Source: Daucus carota subsp. sativus
Taxonomy: Eukaryota; Streptophyta; Magnoliopsida; Apiales; Apiaceae
Direction: 5' to 3'
Assembly (NCBI RefSeq): GCF_001625215.2
Contig: NC_030381.2
Coordinates: forward strand, 1,141,131 to 1,205,130
DNA length: 64,000 bases
The notes under the pieces are model-generated. The model saw only the letters and a list, made by a program, of their open reading frames with translations. It did not search any database and was not told where the DNA came from. A program made the position numbers and the translations under genes. Shown one piece after another: positions 43,964 to 56,005 of the stretch; the first letter of the stretch is position 1; each line of letters begins with the position of its first letter.

Positions 43964-46431
43964 ATGGATGTGTTAGAAGAAAGAAAATTAATGATCAATC
44001 TGATATGCCCATATGTTTCCTTATCAAAAGTTGTCGAATTTAAGGCTTTGGAAGATGAAAGAATTGATCTTGGCTCAATTTCAAGAACATTTGGGCTTGA
44101 CCCGCTAACAATCAGGATAAATGGTCACTTCATTAGTAGAGGGGTTGATTTTATAGCTTCTTCTGTTACTTGGAAGTCTTTGATTTCTTTCTTCTCTGCT
44201 AGAGGTTTTTCAACTGGAATCTCCGCCATTGAGCCACTCAGAGTTGATGGGAAGCTCTGCAAAGTTGGCACCAAAAGTAAGATGAATTCTATGTTGTTCT
44301 TGTCTTGTTTCTAGGTGTTTGATAATATGGTCTCATGAAATAACTAGAAATCTTTGTGGTTTTTGAGGATGAATTTCCTCTGGTTGATATATTATGGTAT
44401 AGTGTGACACTTCCTGCATCAACAAGATCAATAAGACAATGGTTATGCATGTTTGCAGATAAGTATGTATGATATAAGTTCTCTCGGTAGTTAGAGCAGA
44501 TATCTCAGTTCTCAGCTTTAAGTGTAGACACAAGAGTACAAAACAATACTTTTAATAGGAGAGTAATTTCTCTTGTTTAATAGGATAGTATAGAGTATAG
44601 ACAAGACCCCAATCTACAAGATGCTTAGTAGGAAACTTCTACTTTCTCGTTAACAAGGTTATGTCAGGAAGAGCAAATTATGACGAGTAATCATTGACAG
44701 CGGATAGTTATGTATGTTTTAAGTCCTTAGTTTAATAAGAAGTAGCAGATATCGAAGCTTGATAGTATAGACACAGGATAAAGCCCGTGATATGGAATGT
44801 TCTCGAACACGATAGTGATAGTATAGGCAAGACCCGGAAAATCTTTTATAGTATTGACAAGACACTTATTAGAATTTTTCTCATTATTATATTTCAGAAA
44901 TCGTGATATGATATCTAGTTCTTCTGTTGAACAAGAACAGAATAAAAATTTCATTGTTTGAAGCTTAAGATTACAGAGAAAATTATTAAATCTGAAAGTG
45001 TCTGGCCCAAAACTAACCAAGAAATTTCATAAAGAACTTGCAGATTTCAGACTTCTGTATGAACTCACATTACTCTAAAACTACAGACTAGTAGCTTGAG
45101 ATATACATACAATGTGTATGTGTCAAGTGAACAGCACTACCTTGCTTTGTGGGCTGGACTTCCGGTTATAACCAACTTGCAAACATGTTTGAGTACACAG
45201 CCTTTGACTTTACTATTGCTTGCTTCTCCTATTCCTTGACTTCTTTCTTCCAAGCAGTTATATTCAACATATTTGCATAAGTTGCAGTTCTATTAATTGC
45301 GTGAAATTTGACTGTAATTTTTTTTAGGAGTCCATGATACAGCAGGTGCAGAGAACATAATACACGGCATCAGTGAATGGGAAAACAAACAACCTGTAGA
45401 CAAATATCTTAACCTTTTCAAAAAGTCTAAATTCATAGGCTCAGGTAAGGTCTTCTATCCGAACATCTATGCACTAATAAAATGTAAAAGTTAACATTAC
45501 AATTATATTACTTGTCACTGTTTTAAGATCTTCTTTGAGGCCCTATAGTTGTACAATTGGATATCAATTTAGTCACAATTAGTCTTGATCGGTAGTACCA
45601 GAGACTAGATACCCTTTGTTTAAATAAACTTCCAGACTGTAATTTAATGGATACTGAGCCTTGTTTTTCCAAGCTACATTACTGAAAAGAATAACCTTAC
45701 TAAATGTGAAGGTTCTTGCATAAAGAAAGAGCACAATCTTGATATTGACGGCCGGCGAAGTAAATATGATGACATCGGGTTGAAAAGAAAGAACCAGCTA
45801 GACTCCGTCCAACCGCAAAAGAAGTTGCGAATGCATGAAACTAGCCTAGGTATGCTTCTCCTGGAAGGGGTGGAGGCAGGGGGTGGCCGGCAGGTGCGGC
45901 TGCAACCCCAAACCCCGGATTTAACGTTAAATCAGTTATAAAATCTAATTTTTTTGTTAAAAAATTGGTAATATAAGGATAGTTTTAATCGAATATTTGA
46001 GATTTGCCCCCTCGAAAATAGGTATTTTTAATGGATATATAATGAAAAAAGTGTTAAAATCAATGTTATTTTTGAAAATTTTGTGAATTCAACCTTAAAA
46101 GTTTAAATTATATTCATTTTTCTTACAGTTTTTCTGTTTTTAAATTAATAAAATCGCACAAAAATATTCTTAAAATTTATATTCTTCTACTAAGTAAGTC
46201 CGCAAAATACCCCCCCTCGTTGTCTGGAACCTGGCTCCGTCCCTGCCTCCTGGTTTGCCTCTCCATTTTTCTTTCTCACCTTTAGGAGTGAATATACAGT
46301 TGTAGCTCTTTTCCTATAGTTAAAGGAGTACCTGGCATGTCTTATGCTTATTGTTTGTTTTCTATACAGGCTCAAGGAAAAAGGAATATACCCTTTCAGC
46401 TTTAGACTATGCCAGTCCTATGCAGCTATAA
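43964..46431 (+). CDS. Unrecognised plant protein, four exons, 209 residues
   Basis: I cannot name this protein. Exons 43964-44276, 45328-45444, 45712-45849 and 46370-46431 join in frame with GT-AG introns (the phase is kept at each junction). The first 105 residues look folded and conserved: an acidic start (MDVLEERKLMINLICP), then VVEFKALEDERIDLGSISRTFGLDP, LRINGHFISRGVDFIASSVTWKSLISFFSAR-like wording and a DGKLCKVGTKR end. The C-terminal half is polar and basic with probable nuclear-localisation patches (GLKRKNQ, PQKKLRMHE, GSRKKEY). No membrane segment or signal peptide is seen. A nuclear role is a guess from the basic patches only. The start codon is the only ATG in a long upstream-open frame. 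Intron 3 contains a 10-bp-TIR insertion (45872-46250). Confidence 0.72.
45872..46250. mobile_element. Possible MITE in intron 3 of the 43964 gene
   Basis: Perfect 10-bp inverted ends, GGAGGCAGGG and CCCTGCCTCC, bound 379 bp whose outer parts are G+C-rich and whose centre is A+T-rich. No target duplication was found. Confidence 0.5.
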
Positions 46432-48167
46432 ATTGTAATCAGTAAAATGTGAAGTAGATTTTCACGAAGGGAGGTAATTGTACAAGTCAACAGTCCTTGC
46501 AATACGAGATAGTCATGACTTCTTTAGGACTCATAATCATGGTTATTAGTTGTACCTGGAAACTAAAACTGCATATAGTTCATGAGCCAAGTGCTGTGAG
46601 CGAGTAGTTTCTGGAGTGTTGTAAACTGTACTACCTGTTAACAGAGGCAGCTTCTGCCTGTGGTGTCTCCCATCAACCTCTTTCATATGTCTAGTAAATC
46701 TACCAATTTTTGTGTGCAATATAATTCATACGTTCTGATATATTAGTTTCTACTGTGATTCTTGATTTCATGATTAACAAATGAATTAATTTTCGATGGT
46801 TCTCACTTGTTAATCAACCTTCGTCTCTTTGATATGTTTTTTTACTATGGAGTGACCACATGCAAATTTAAATTCTGGAATGTCTTGGAGTTCTAGGACC
46901 ATCCTAGTGAATGTCACCAGTTTTGGTTATTTTCCGACTCTCTGCCCTTGATGCATTTCGGTATGGGGTGTTTTGTTAATATCATCCCTATTTTTAAGTT
47001 AAAAATGTGCGTGTTACATCCGTAGGTGCTGCATTCAAACATGTGCCAAAGTGTTACAAAGTATATCCTTGACAATAACATTCAAAAGAGTATTTCATGG
47101 TTTATCATTTTAATGGTGAGACACTGACATCTGCTAGAAATTTAAATGCCCCTACTACTAGTCTTTTTCTGTATCTCTTCATAAATCAACCTGATATCTC
47201 TAGAGTTTATTTCATTCAGTACGAAGTTACAGGATTCTTGTCATCTTCAATGGTAAAATATCAGTGAAACTTCTTAAATCCGAGCTTAATAACACATCTG
47301 ATATAGGCAACATTATTGTTTACATGCTGGTTCCTGTCAGACCAGCTTTTCTTGGCTGCATATAAAGAAAAAAACTTGAAAAACTACCTAGAGGAATCCT
47401 CACTGTTTCGTCGAGAATCCTAGCCTGTTACGCTGTGCAGGATCTTCAAGTTTTGACAGTCACCATTATACCTCCAATATCCTCCATTGTATAGCCCCTC
47501 ACCCTGCCAGTTTCTGCTCTGCAGCAAGCTGCATTCCCAGCATTGGCTCAAGTGATCGAAAGAGGACGTGTTGCATCGGACTGGAACGAGCCCATGAAAG
47601 CCCTTGTGACAAAGTGAAAGCCATATCAAGTTTATTGGAGTAGCATTTCAATCTGAAGTTCTTTTTGGTATGCTCCGCAACTTCAAATCCTCAGTTGACT
47701 TCTCAATCACTGATTGAAATAAATTTCCCTTTCTTTTTCATTTATTCATAAACTGTTTCCATTATTGGTTGTTTCCACAAATCAACATATACCAATTGGC
47801 CATCCATGTTCATCTAAAACTCTAAAAGTACTCCATGAACAAACAGAAGTTTAATTCAATCTGCCTCAAATTCCACACTTGAAAATACAATTAACATCAC
47901 CATTTAGAGGATTCTAAGCAAATTTCATGCTAGATCATCTGTCTTTTTAAACCTAATATAATCACCAAAACAAAAGAAACAAGAAATAACAAGGAAAATT
48001 GCAGAAAAGACGACAAATTGTAGATGACTCTTGAGTACATCTTCTTCCTCAAGCAAGTTGCAACTAAGCCATCTTGATGACTACATGCCATATATAAAGC
48101 TTCCATAACATTCCCTTTATCGTCTTGTAAATCTGAAAATGATGAATATAATATAGCGAAGATTGAG
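46432..48167. other. Intergenic between convergent genes
   Basis: The left part is the 3' flank of the 43964 gene and the right part the 3' flank of the RING gene. A patch at 47410-47640 has a more gene-like composition, with short open frames on both strands (for example 70 codons on the minus strand from 47629). I recognise no family and cannot place splice sites, so no gene is called. Confidence 0.4.
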
Positions 48168-48881
48168 TCAGAAAATATCAAGAATCTCCAAAATGAAGCC
48201 ATTACAGATGGGACAGTTCCCTCTTTGAACATAAAGCTCCCTTGAACATAACCTACAAAATGTATGTCCACAAGGTATAAAAGCTGATCCTTTATGCCTC
48301 TCCATACAAACACAACAATCATTCACCTCACCACTTCCACCATCATTTTCGACCTCAACTTCAACTTGACCAGCCTCATCTTCGATCACATAAGCCGGTT
48401 CATTCCCCATTTCCCTATCCGTCTCCGCCAACAACGACATCAACGACATCCTAAGAGGCCCTTCTCCCTCTGTCTCCTGCTCCTGCTCCTCCTCCTCCGA
48501 CAGTGAACTTAGACTTCTTTGCAACCGCAGTGACGATGATCGAATCCTACTCGATTCAGATTCAATATCGGGGTCTGACAAAATCCTTTGATGATGACCA
48601 TGATTATTTATTCGTTGCAATGCGGCGGTTGCGCGTTTGAGTCGGAGCTTGTCACGAAAATTTGTCCAAGTGATCTTACTATCTCCTGTTGAGTCCGCTT
48701 GTATTATATCCAGAAGTGTACGGCCTGTTGATCTACTCCCTGGTTTTTTTTCCAGATTAAGAACACTGCCTATTGTCAAATGGCTACGACTGTTCTCATG
48801 ATCTGTATATCTCAGTAATTCTCCCAGCTGGGTCGACGTTTCCGGCGACCGGAGGCTCTGACTGCCCATTCGCTCCCACAC
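48168..48881 (-). CDS. C3HC4 RING finger protein, probable E3 ubiquitin ligase
   Basis: Single-exon gene of 237 residues (ATG 48881; a second ATG four codons in, at 48869, is also possible). The C-terminal 50 residues form a RING domain with all ligands in C3HC4 spacing: CVCMERHKGSAFIPCGHTFC, then RLC, then CPIC, ending in EILDIF. RING domains recruit E2 enzymes for ubiquitin transfer, so an E3 role is expected; the target is unknown. The middle is low in complexity: a Ser-rich stretch (SESSRIRSSSLRLQRSLSSLS) and an acidic run (EEEEQEQETEGEGP), then an acidic patch (QVEVEVENDGGSGEVND) before the RING. A Thr/Leu-rich segment (TGRTLLDIIQADSTGD) precedes a basic helix. No membrane segment is seen. 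The intact single frame supports a functional gene. Confidence 0.88.
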   Translation of the reverse strand: MWERMGSQSLRSPETSTQLGELLRYTDHENSRSHLTIGSVLNLEKKPGSRSTGRTLLDIIQADSTGDSKITWTNFRDKLRLKRATAALQRINNHGHHQRILSDPDIESESSRIRSSSLRLQRSLSSLSEEEEQEQETEGEGPLRMSLMSLLAETDREMGNEPAYVIEDEAGQVEVEVENDGGSGEVNDCCVCMERHKGSAFIPCGHTFCRLCSRELYVQRGNCPICNGFILEILDIF

Positions 48882-49885
48882 TGATGGATGATTTACAAAA
48901 CGATGGCCAGGGGTTCAGTGTTAGTGATTTTCTTGGCAAACCCAGATGGGGAACTTGGTGATTTTATTGGGGAGAAAATTAAATGAAGGGATCAAGAACG
49001 GAACAGCATAGTACTACTATGCTGCTGAGATCTCCAAGTGAAAGTTAATCAATGGGGACCAGGTTTTAGTTTTTCGAGGCAGAGAGAGTATTACTGCTGG
49101 CAAGAGATGTAGTTATGATTTGGAGGGAAAGTAGGAAAGAGCTATTCATATGGGCATCCACGGCGTGGATTTAATCAAAAATATAATTAACATTTTGTAT
49201 CAAAATTATTAATACTGCATAATGCTGAAAACTATTATTCCCTTAGTCTCTTTTCATTTTATCAATGATAGAAATTTATTTTTTATTTATGATGTTAAAT
49301 AAGTTAATAATTATCAAAATATTATATTATTTTAAAAAATATTACATAACTAATACTTAATTTATTATATTTCCTAGATTACCTTTTGTGCATCTATCTC
49401 CTAAGACTCCTAGTAATTATTTGGCTTGTCAGCTTGTGCTTAATATCTCTACTATTAATAAATTGGGCTGGCAGGTTGGATGTTGATTAAGTAATGGCCC
49501 AATAGTGAAGTGGTTAAACAGATGATTTATACTATCAAACATTATGGGCTGGTCGGCCACCTATTGGGTTAGTTGTTGAACTTGTACATGTTTATTTCCC
49601 AACTACCCGGGTCAATATTGATTAATTAATGATGAGTTATAGCATATCAGCATGTATTCTTTCGATTTAATATATTTCTAGCAAATATTATGTTCTTGGG
49701 CAGATAGTTGGCAGAGTTTTTATTTATTTCAGTGACATTTTCCCTTTTATAAAATATAATATATAATATTTATATAATACTTCTAACTAATTAGTAATTA
49801 TCATTTTGGTAATTATCATTTTGTGATGGTGTTATATCTTTTTTAAAATATATACGTAAATAGATCTATATCATATTATATCATA
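48882..49885. other. Promoter side of the RING gene, A+T-rich
   Basis: The first 250 bases are the probable leader and promoter of the minus-strand RING gene. The rest is A+T-rich DNA with no recognised gene or element. Confidence 0.4.
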
Positions 49886-50111
49886 CTCCATTCATCCCAT
49901 TTAATTCTCTACGTTCATTATTTAGCACGCACTTTGATACTTTTATAAAATATGGTTTAATAATTTATTTTTAAGATTTTTTTTGAATAAAAGTTTAATG
50001 GTTAAATTTTTATTTAGAAAATATACAATACAAAAATAAGTTATGAAACTATATTTTGGAGTAGCTTTGAAGAGCGTACCGCTCCCCTACAACTTAAGGG
50101 GATGGAGAGAG
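49886..50111. mobile_element. Diverged Stowaway-type MITE
   Basis: Bounded by TA (49884-49885 and 50112-50113), with ends CTCCATTCATCCCATTTAA and, inverted, CTCTCTCCATCCCCTTAAG. The interior shares the ATTTTTAAGATTTTTTTTG-like block and the AACTATATTTT phrase with the Stowaways at 27182 and 50890. Confidence 0.8.
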
Positions 50112-50355
50112 TATCAAATAATCAAAAGTATATATTACAAGTTGTCTTGTTTAAAGATAAATTATAAAATTTATCAAAAGAAAAGATAAATTATAGATAG
50201 CTTCACTCTTTGTTTTTTATATAATATAATATAAAATGATAATTGAGTCGAATCTAGTTAAACTCGTCTTAAATGGTATTTAGGATAAAATATTGAATAT
50301 AATTTAATTTAAATTTTTTTGTTTTAGTTTTCAGTGGTGATTTGTTGTCAAGTTA

Positions 50356-50391
<36 letters not shown>

Positions 50392-50889
50392 ATTATTTGT
50401 ATATATATCTGTATAAATCTATTTCCCTTAAAATATAAATATTTAATAATAATAATTATGATTATTATATATAGGGTCAGTATCTACATAAAATCATGCT
50501 ATACTTGAAATTTTTGACATTTTTAAATATCATTAGACATAAATAAAGTATATTTTTAAATTTATTGTAATCATGGAATTGATGACGGACGGGTCTCATC
50601 GATATTAAATTCCTACTTCTCAATATTATTTCGGATTATTATAGTGTACTAGCTTATAACCCGTGCAATACACGGGCGGTTAACATATTTGTTATTTTAT
50701 CGTATATATTTTAAATTTATCTAATTTTATTGTAAAAATCAAATTATGATAGAATGACGTGGTTAAATAAATGTTTTATTTAACAGTTGGAGAAATTCAT
50801 CATAGTTAAGTCCGTCAAATGACTAATTAAAAATTAGGTCGAACATATATATTTTAATGAGAATGTTAAAATATTTTTTTAAAATGCTA

Positions 50890-51139
50890 CTCCCTCTGTC
50901 CTTTTCATTTCTTTACAGTTTTTTCACACCGCTCGACACGCATTTTAAGGCGCATATAAAACAAAGTTCTCAAATTTATTTTTAAAATTTTTCTTTTTTT
51001 ATAAAAATTTAAATATCAAATTTTTATTCAGAAGAAAAAAATGTTCAAAATAATTTATCGAACTATGTTTTACGAAAGTATTAGAATGAATGCCGAGCCC
51101 CCGTCCCCCAATGTAAACAAATGAGGGGGACCGAGGGAG
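50890..51139. mobile_element. Stowaway-type MITE nested in the Helitron
   Basis: TA-flanked (50888-50889 and 51140-51141), with ends CTCCCTCTGTCCTTTTCATT and, inverted, CTCCCTCGGTCCCCCTCATT. It is 250 bp long and non-coding. Confidence 0.9.
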
Positions 51140-52459
51140 TATAATTTAAGTAGACCTATAAACTCAGATATAAACTTTCCTATCAACCTTTTAATATTTC
51201 GTTATTAATAATATGGTATCAAACATATTATAATTTAAAGAGACGCATGAAATCAAATATCGACCAATCATACTAACCTAAATTTAATGTTTTGGTTTAA
51301 TAAATAATAAAAAATATACAATAACATGTTATAAATTCAAGAGCTCCGTGGGTTACCAACTGATTCATCAAACTCAACTAACTGACCAACCAAGTGAACT
51401 TTTTATTTTCGACTTTAATAGTGTAATAATATATAGTATATGATAGATTTGTAATATTTCTTTTAATGTGAGATCATTAGATTATTTACAAATAATGTTA
51501 TTAATGTATTTTGTTTGAATAATATCACATGTTATTTATTAATAATCATATTTAATGATATTATATTTTTATATATATGGTGCCCGTGTTAATTGGAAAA
51601 ACCCGGTTTTTTAGCTAGAAAATCTAAAAAAAATAATGCGTTTTGATTAAAAAGGCAATTACTATGTTGCTCGATATTATTTTAGAATATTGAGTTTTTT
51701 GAGCTAAAAAATATATAAACAATAATTTATTTTAGTTAAAAAGAATAATTGGTTATATATATAGATAGGCACGTACTTCGGCCCAAGTACCGACCGCCCG
51801 ACCAATATAATAATACTCTCTCTGTTTTTTATTATTTAACATTTAGACTTTTGGTACACATATTTACGTATAAATATGTCGCTCATGTCCGTATTAATTG
51901 TAAAAGGTTAATTTTTTAGTTAGAAAATTTATAAAAATATAATATATTTTAGTTAAAAAATGTAGTTACCATGTTTTTCAATGTTATTTTAGAAAATTGA
52001 GTTTTTTAATCAGAAATATAAAAAAGGTAATATATTTCAATTTAAAAGATTAATTGGTTATATAGATAGGCCCGTACTTTGGCCTAAATTAAAAAGAATA
52101 ATTGGTTATATAGATAGGCCCAGAATAATTGATTATATAGATAGGACGTATTTTGGCCCAAGTACTGACCTAACAAACTTTTAATGTTTCGGCTTTAAAA
52201 GAATTATTAATTGGTAAAGAATAACTGATTATATAGATAGGCCCAGAATAATTGGTTATATAGATATGCCCGTATTTTGGCCCAAGTACTGAACTACCAA
52301 ACTTTTAATGTTTCAGCTTAAAAGGATTATTAATTGGTTATATTTATAAGCCCGTACTTTGACCTAAGTTAAAAAGAATAATTAGTTACATAGATAGGCC
52401 TATAAAAAAGCCCGTATTTTGGCCCAAGTACCGACCGACCAAATTTTTAATGTTTCGGC

Positions 52460-52650
52460 TTTTTTTTTTTTTTTTTTTTTTGAAAATGAGAATAAATCTC
52501 AACGAGAATCGGCAGTTCACCGTGATGATTCTTTCATTCAAGAAAGTTTATTATCTAACCGTTGGACATGCAAGATGACCGGGGAAATTTAGACAATAAA
52601 GCTTTAATGTCCGAAAAGAACACCGGTCTTCTTCCAAGAATCCTGAAAAT
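52460..52650 (-). mobile_element. Poly(A) retroposon tail, same family as 13.6 and 27.8 kb
   Basis: A run of about 24 T opens the segment. It is followed by the minus-strand version of the tail seen in the 27.7-29.1 kb array: CGTGATGATTCTTTCATTCA, AAGTTTATTATCTAACCG, TTGGACATGCAAGATGACC, AGACAATAAAGC, AATGTCCGAAAAGAACACC and CGGTCTTCTTCCAAG. The far end of the insert was not located. Confidence 0.75.
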
Positions 52651-52917
52651 AAAACAAGAGAAACAAGAAGAATATAAGTCGATATATTTAACGCTTATAT
52701 CAAAATATTCCCACAATCATGATAACTCATGATTGAGACAATTAAACTCTTAATTAAGGCATAATAATAAAATATTAATGTCCTTAATTAAGACACAATT
52801 AAGACCCTCAAATAAGGCACAATTAACGCTCTCAATAAAGAGGCACAATTTACTCCCAAGAGGCACAATTTACGCCCTTAATAATAAATAGGCTTTAATA
52901 GTATAGTATAGTATAGA

Positions 52918-54458
52918 TGTGACTTACCTTCAAAGAAAGAGAGATGATGGACAAATTTAACTCTAAAATTATTATCAGCCTTTAGTTAATATTTACATAA
53001 AATGTGACAAAATTGTTCTCGCGTGATTAAACCAATAGTTATAGCATCGACGATACTTGGCTTCAAATAATAAATTGAGGGCATGAAGTTGCAAAAATCA
53101 AAACACAATCACTAAAGTGCAAAAGCATTATAATACATACCACTAAAGCGTAATTTACTCATTCCACGATTAAACAAAAATGGCGCCACAATAAAAATGG
53201 CCGAAAATGGGCAAGTAATTGCAGGCAGGCAAAACAGGCCTCTCCCTCTTCTTCATTGTCTGCATATCCAGCCCGCTATTACTCTCAACCAAGAATTTGA
53301 AATTAATTTCTGTAGTTTTGAAGCACAGATACAAAATTGAGAACAAGCAAGAAGACGAAGCAAAAAATACTCTATACTCACTTGAATTAGTTTTGGGTAA
53401 ATTAACACTTGTTTATATATTTAATTATAGATAGAGAGGCCTAGCTACAAATCGGTATCGGAAAATTCAAAATCCAGGTAATTCTAAGCCCTATTATCAG
53501 GACTTGTACAAACCCTAGATTGAAAAGTAGTCGTTGAATTTCTAATTCAGGGTCATTTATGTAATTACAATTTTGTACATGATGTGGTTTAACTTTTTGT
53601 TAATGCATATTATTTGATCAAATATATATGTTCTGTATCTTTAGAAATTTGTTGTTCAGTTAAGCTACTCGACTTATTGTGAGTTTGCTGCTGTAATGAA
53701 CTGGGGGGATCATTGCGATATCAGTGCTTTAGTATATGTTTGTATTGTACTTGTGAGGATTAAATGTTATAGTGCTGAAAATGGACTTGCATCTGAGAAT
53801 TTGATTAAAAAGACGAAGATAATTATGATGTTATAGTTTTGATCTTGGATTACAAGTATACACTTTCCCGTCTACTCAATTGCGTTCTTGGCTTCATAAG
53901 TTATATGATCAATGCATAGTTACCTGTGAGTTGTGTCATCCTACACTGGTTAGTTGGTTAATTATTAAATGCCTGGCATAAGTCTACAAGACTAGCCTTT
54001 CAAAAAAAGAAAAAAGTCTACAAGACTATGTCTATCATACACCAGAATTTCGGCTCAGGGTGTTATGTTATTAATTTTCTATTGTGCTCTGTTACCCCCC
54101 TCATTTTATGTTTAATTTGATTTGCTAATGCATTTTGGAAACTATGAGAAGGTTTAAATTGTATCTATATGTATGTTATTGTGTATAAGTGTCTAAAGAC
54201 CCTCCCAAAGGATTTACTCTTGTGAAGTGCTTACACTAAAAATATCAAGTAGGCATCCTATTAGTAGTAGTCTGTTCTCAAATGGTCATCTGAATTACCA
54301 ACTTGTTTTTCGCATGTTTGCACAGAACTATTTTTTACAGAACATAAAAACAAAAGCATTACATATCCCACTTAAGATTGTTAAAAATTTAAATTTATCT
54401 TTACAGCAATATTTGATGTGGATTTATTCTATATATACACCCTTTTTTTACTTGCTAA
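52918..54458. other. EAF1-like promoter and leader region
   Basis: From about 53150 the sequence becomes gene-like. AAATCCAG followed by GTAATT at 53478 is a good splice donor and may end the first untranslated exon of the EAF1-like gene. The following intron would run to the acceptor TTGCTTTTAG at 55489. No other gene is seen; the short frame at 53219-53434 lacks any known motif. Confidence 0.45.
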
Positions 54459-54852
54459 GAGCATCTCCAACCATACAAAACCCTTAGCTAAAAAGTGAGT
54501 TGGCATTCTAAATATAAAAAATTTAGCCAACCTCTTGAAAACATCACTCTCCAACCACATGAATCTGTTGTCTATAATTTTAGCCAACCTCTTATGGATG
54601 GTTATATTTGTCGAACCTCTACAGACCTGTAAGAAATCCGTAAGAAGACCATGCATCATTTATTACCATATTGAACTGATATATTCTATTTTGACAAACT
54701 AAAATATTAATAACATACTATTTTTAAATTATAGCCAACCAATATAACCAATACCATTGAAGTATAATGTCTTACAGGTTCAACAAATTTTACATAATGT
54801 CTTACAGGTCCAATTTAGCTAATGATTATAGCCAACGCCGTTGGAGATGCTC
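54459..54852. mobile_element. Tourist-like MITE with TAA TSD
   Basis: Termini GAGCATCTCCAACCATAC and, inverted, GAGCATCTCCAACGGCG bound 394 bp. TAA occurs on both sides (54456-54458 and 54853-54855), as expected for PIF/Harbinger elements. It sits in the presumed leader intron of the EAF1-like gene. A decayed relative lies at 35616-35981. Confidence 0.88.
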
Positions 54853-55013
54853 TAAGATACTTTTTTCAATTTTTTAATACTTTTTTCCATTTATTAAAAT
54901 TGTTCTAAAAAGGCAATCTAACTTCTATTTCTGTTGTACGTATTCAGTATAACTTATTTCTATAGATGATATTGTCAATTCCAAGGAATAGTTACATATG
55001 CCTTGATGCTCAC

Positions 55014-55036
55014 ACACACACACACACACACACACG
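55014..55036. repeat. (CA)n microsatellite
   Basis: A pure CA dinucleotide run of about 23 bases in the presumed leader intron of the EAF1-like gene. Confidence 0.9.
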
Positions 55037-55513
55037 AGAGTTAGGTTCTATGGAGTCCACATTTAAGCTAGAGTTTCGGAGTACCGTTCATAATTTTTTT
55101 ATTTAATCATATAAAATATCTTTGATTATCAAAATATATATATAATTTGTCATTTATAGGTAATCTTAAACAACATTATCAATTAAATGTTAACATCCTT
55201 TAATTGTAATAAGCATTAAGATCATTGTTCTGCTTATTAATTATTATATAGAACATAGTGTTCTACGATCTATAAAAGTTGTTGTTGTGCATGTTGATTA
55301 CGTTGTAGAACATAATCTATCTTCAGGTTGTCGGATGTTTAAAAATGTTATTGAGCAAAAAAAATTAAAATTGAAACTTTATCCAATTTTGAAGAACGTG
55401 GACTCCAATGGACCAATACTCCACTTTAAATGTGGACTCCATATAACTTCACTCATATATATTGAATGTTTATTATTTTTTGCTTTTAGGAACCTGATTG
55501 ATTTTAAACAAAT

Positions 55514-56005
55514 GGGACTGAATAACATTTAGGAGTTAGGAAAAAGAATGAGTGGATATACTTCAGGTTCCGGTCACTTAGTCCATGCCTTGTTGGCTAT
55601 ATAGAAGTTATTGTTTGTTCTCGAACCGATAGGACTAAAAAACATTTAGGCGTTTGGAAAAGGAATGAGTGGATATACTTCAGGTTTTGGTCGCCTAGTC
55701 AATGCTGACGTTGGTTAAATGGGAGTTATTGATTGATCTCGAGTCGATAGGATTGAAAAACATTTAGGCGTTTGGAAAAGGAATGAGTGGATATACTTAA
55801 GGTTTCGGTAGTTCGGTCTCTTAGTCAATGCTGACGTTGGTTCAATGGGAGTTATTGATTGATCTCTAATCGAGGGAACTGAAAAACATTGAGGTGTTTG
55901 GAATAGGAATGCGTGGATGCACTTCAGGTTTCGGTCACTTAGTCAATGCTGACATTGGTTCAATGGGAATTATTGACCACAAAGGCGGTGCTCCTACCGA
56001 GTTAC
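55514..56005 (+). repeat. Four tandem copies of the EAF1-like start-codon region
   Basis: Units of about 117-126 bp repeat the pattern: GGGACTGAATAACATTTAGG-like head, TTGGAAAAGGAATG, an ATG, G(A/T)GGAT..ACTTCAGGTT, TCACTTAGTCAATGCTGAC, and TTCAATGGGAGTTATTGA. The ATGs are at 55548, 55665, 55783 and 55909. The first three open short frames that end at in-frame stops after 18, 17 and 5 codons. Only the last continues into the gene. All four would lie in one exon if the acceptor at 55489 is used. Confidence 0.87.

Larger units (their letters stand above)
50649..52917 (-). mobile_element. 2.27-kb non-autonomous Helitron, minus strand, both ends visible
   Basis: Read on the minus strand, it starts TCTATACTATACTATACTAT after A (52918). 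It ends with a hairpin (CCCGTGTATTGCACGGG), seven bases, then CTAG (50652-50649) and T (50648). The 5' TC, 3' hairpin-CTRR and A/T insertion site all fit. The interior has no helicase. It hosts a Stowaway (50890-51139), a retroposon tail (52460-52650), and a set of short direct repeats around TTGGTTATATAGATAGGCCC between 51740 and 52400. Confidence 0.82.

Noticed and set aside
44727-45020. 97-codon minus-strand frame
   Set aside because: It lies inside intron 1 of the 43964 gene on the other strand; no motif and A+T-driven openness.
53219-53434. 71-codon frame upstream of the EAF1-like gene
   Set aside because: It has no family similarity and probably overlaps the untranslated first exon.
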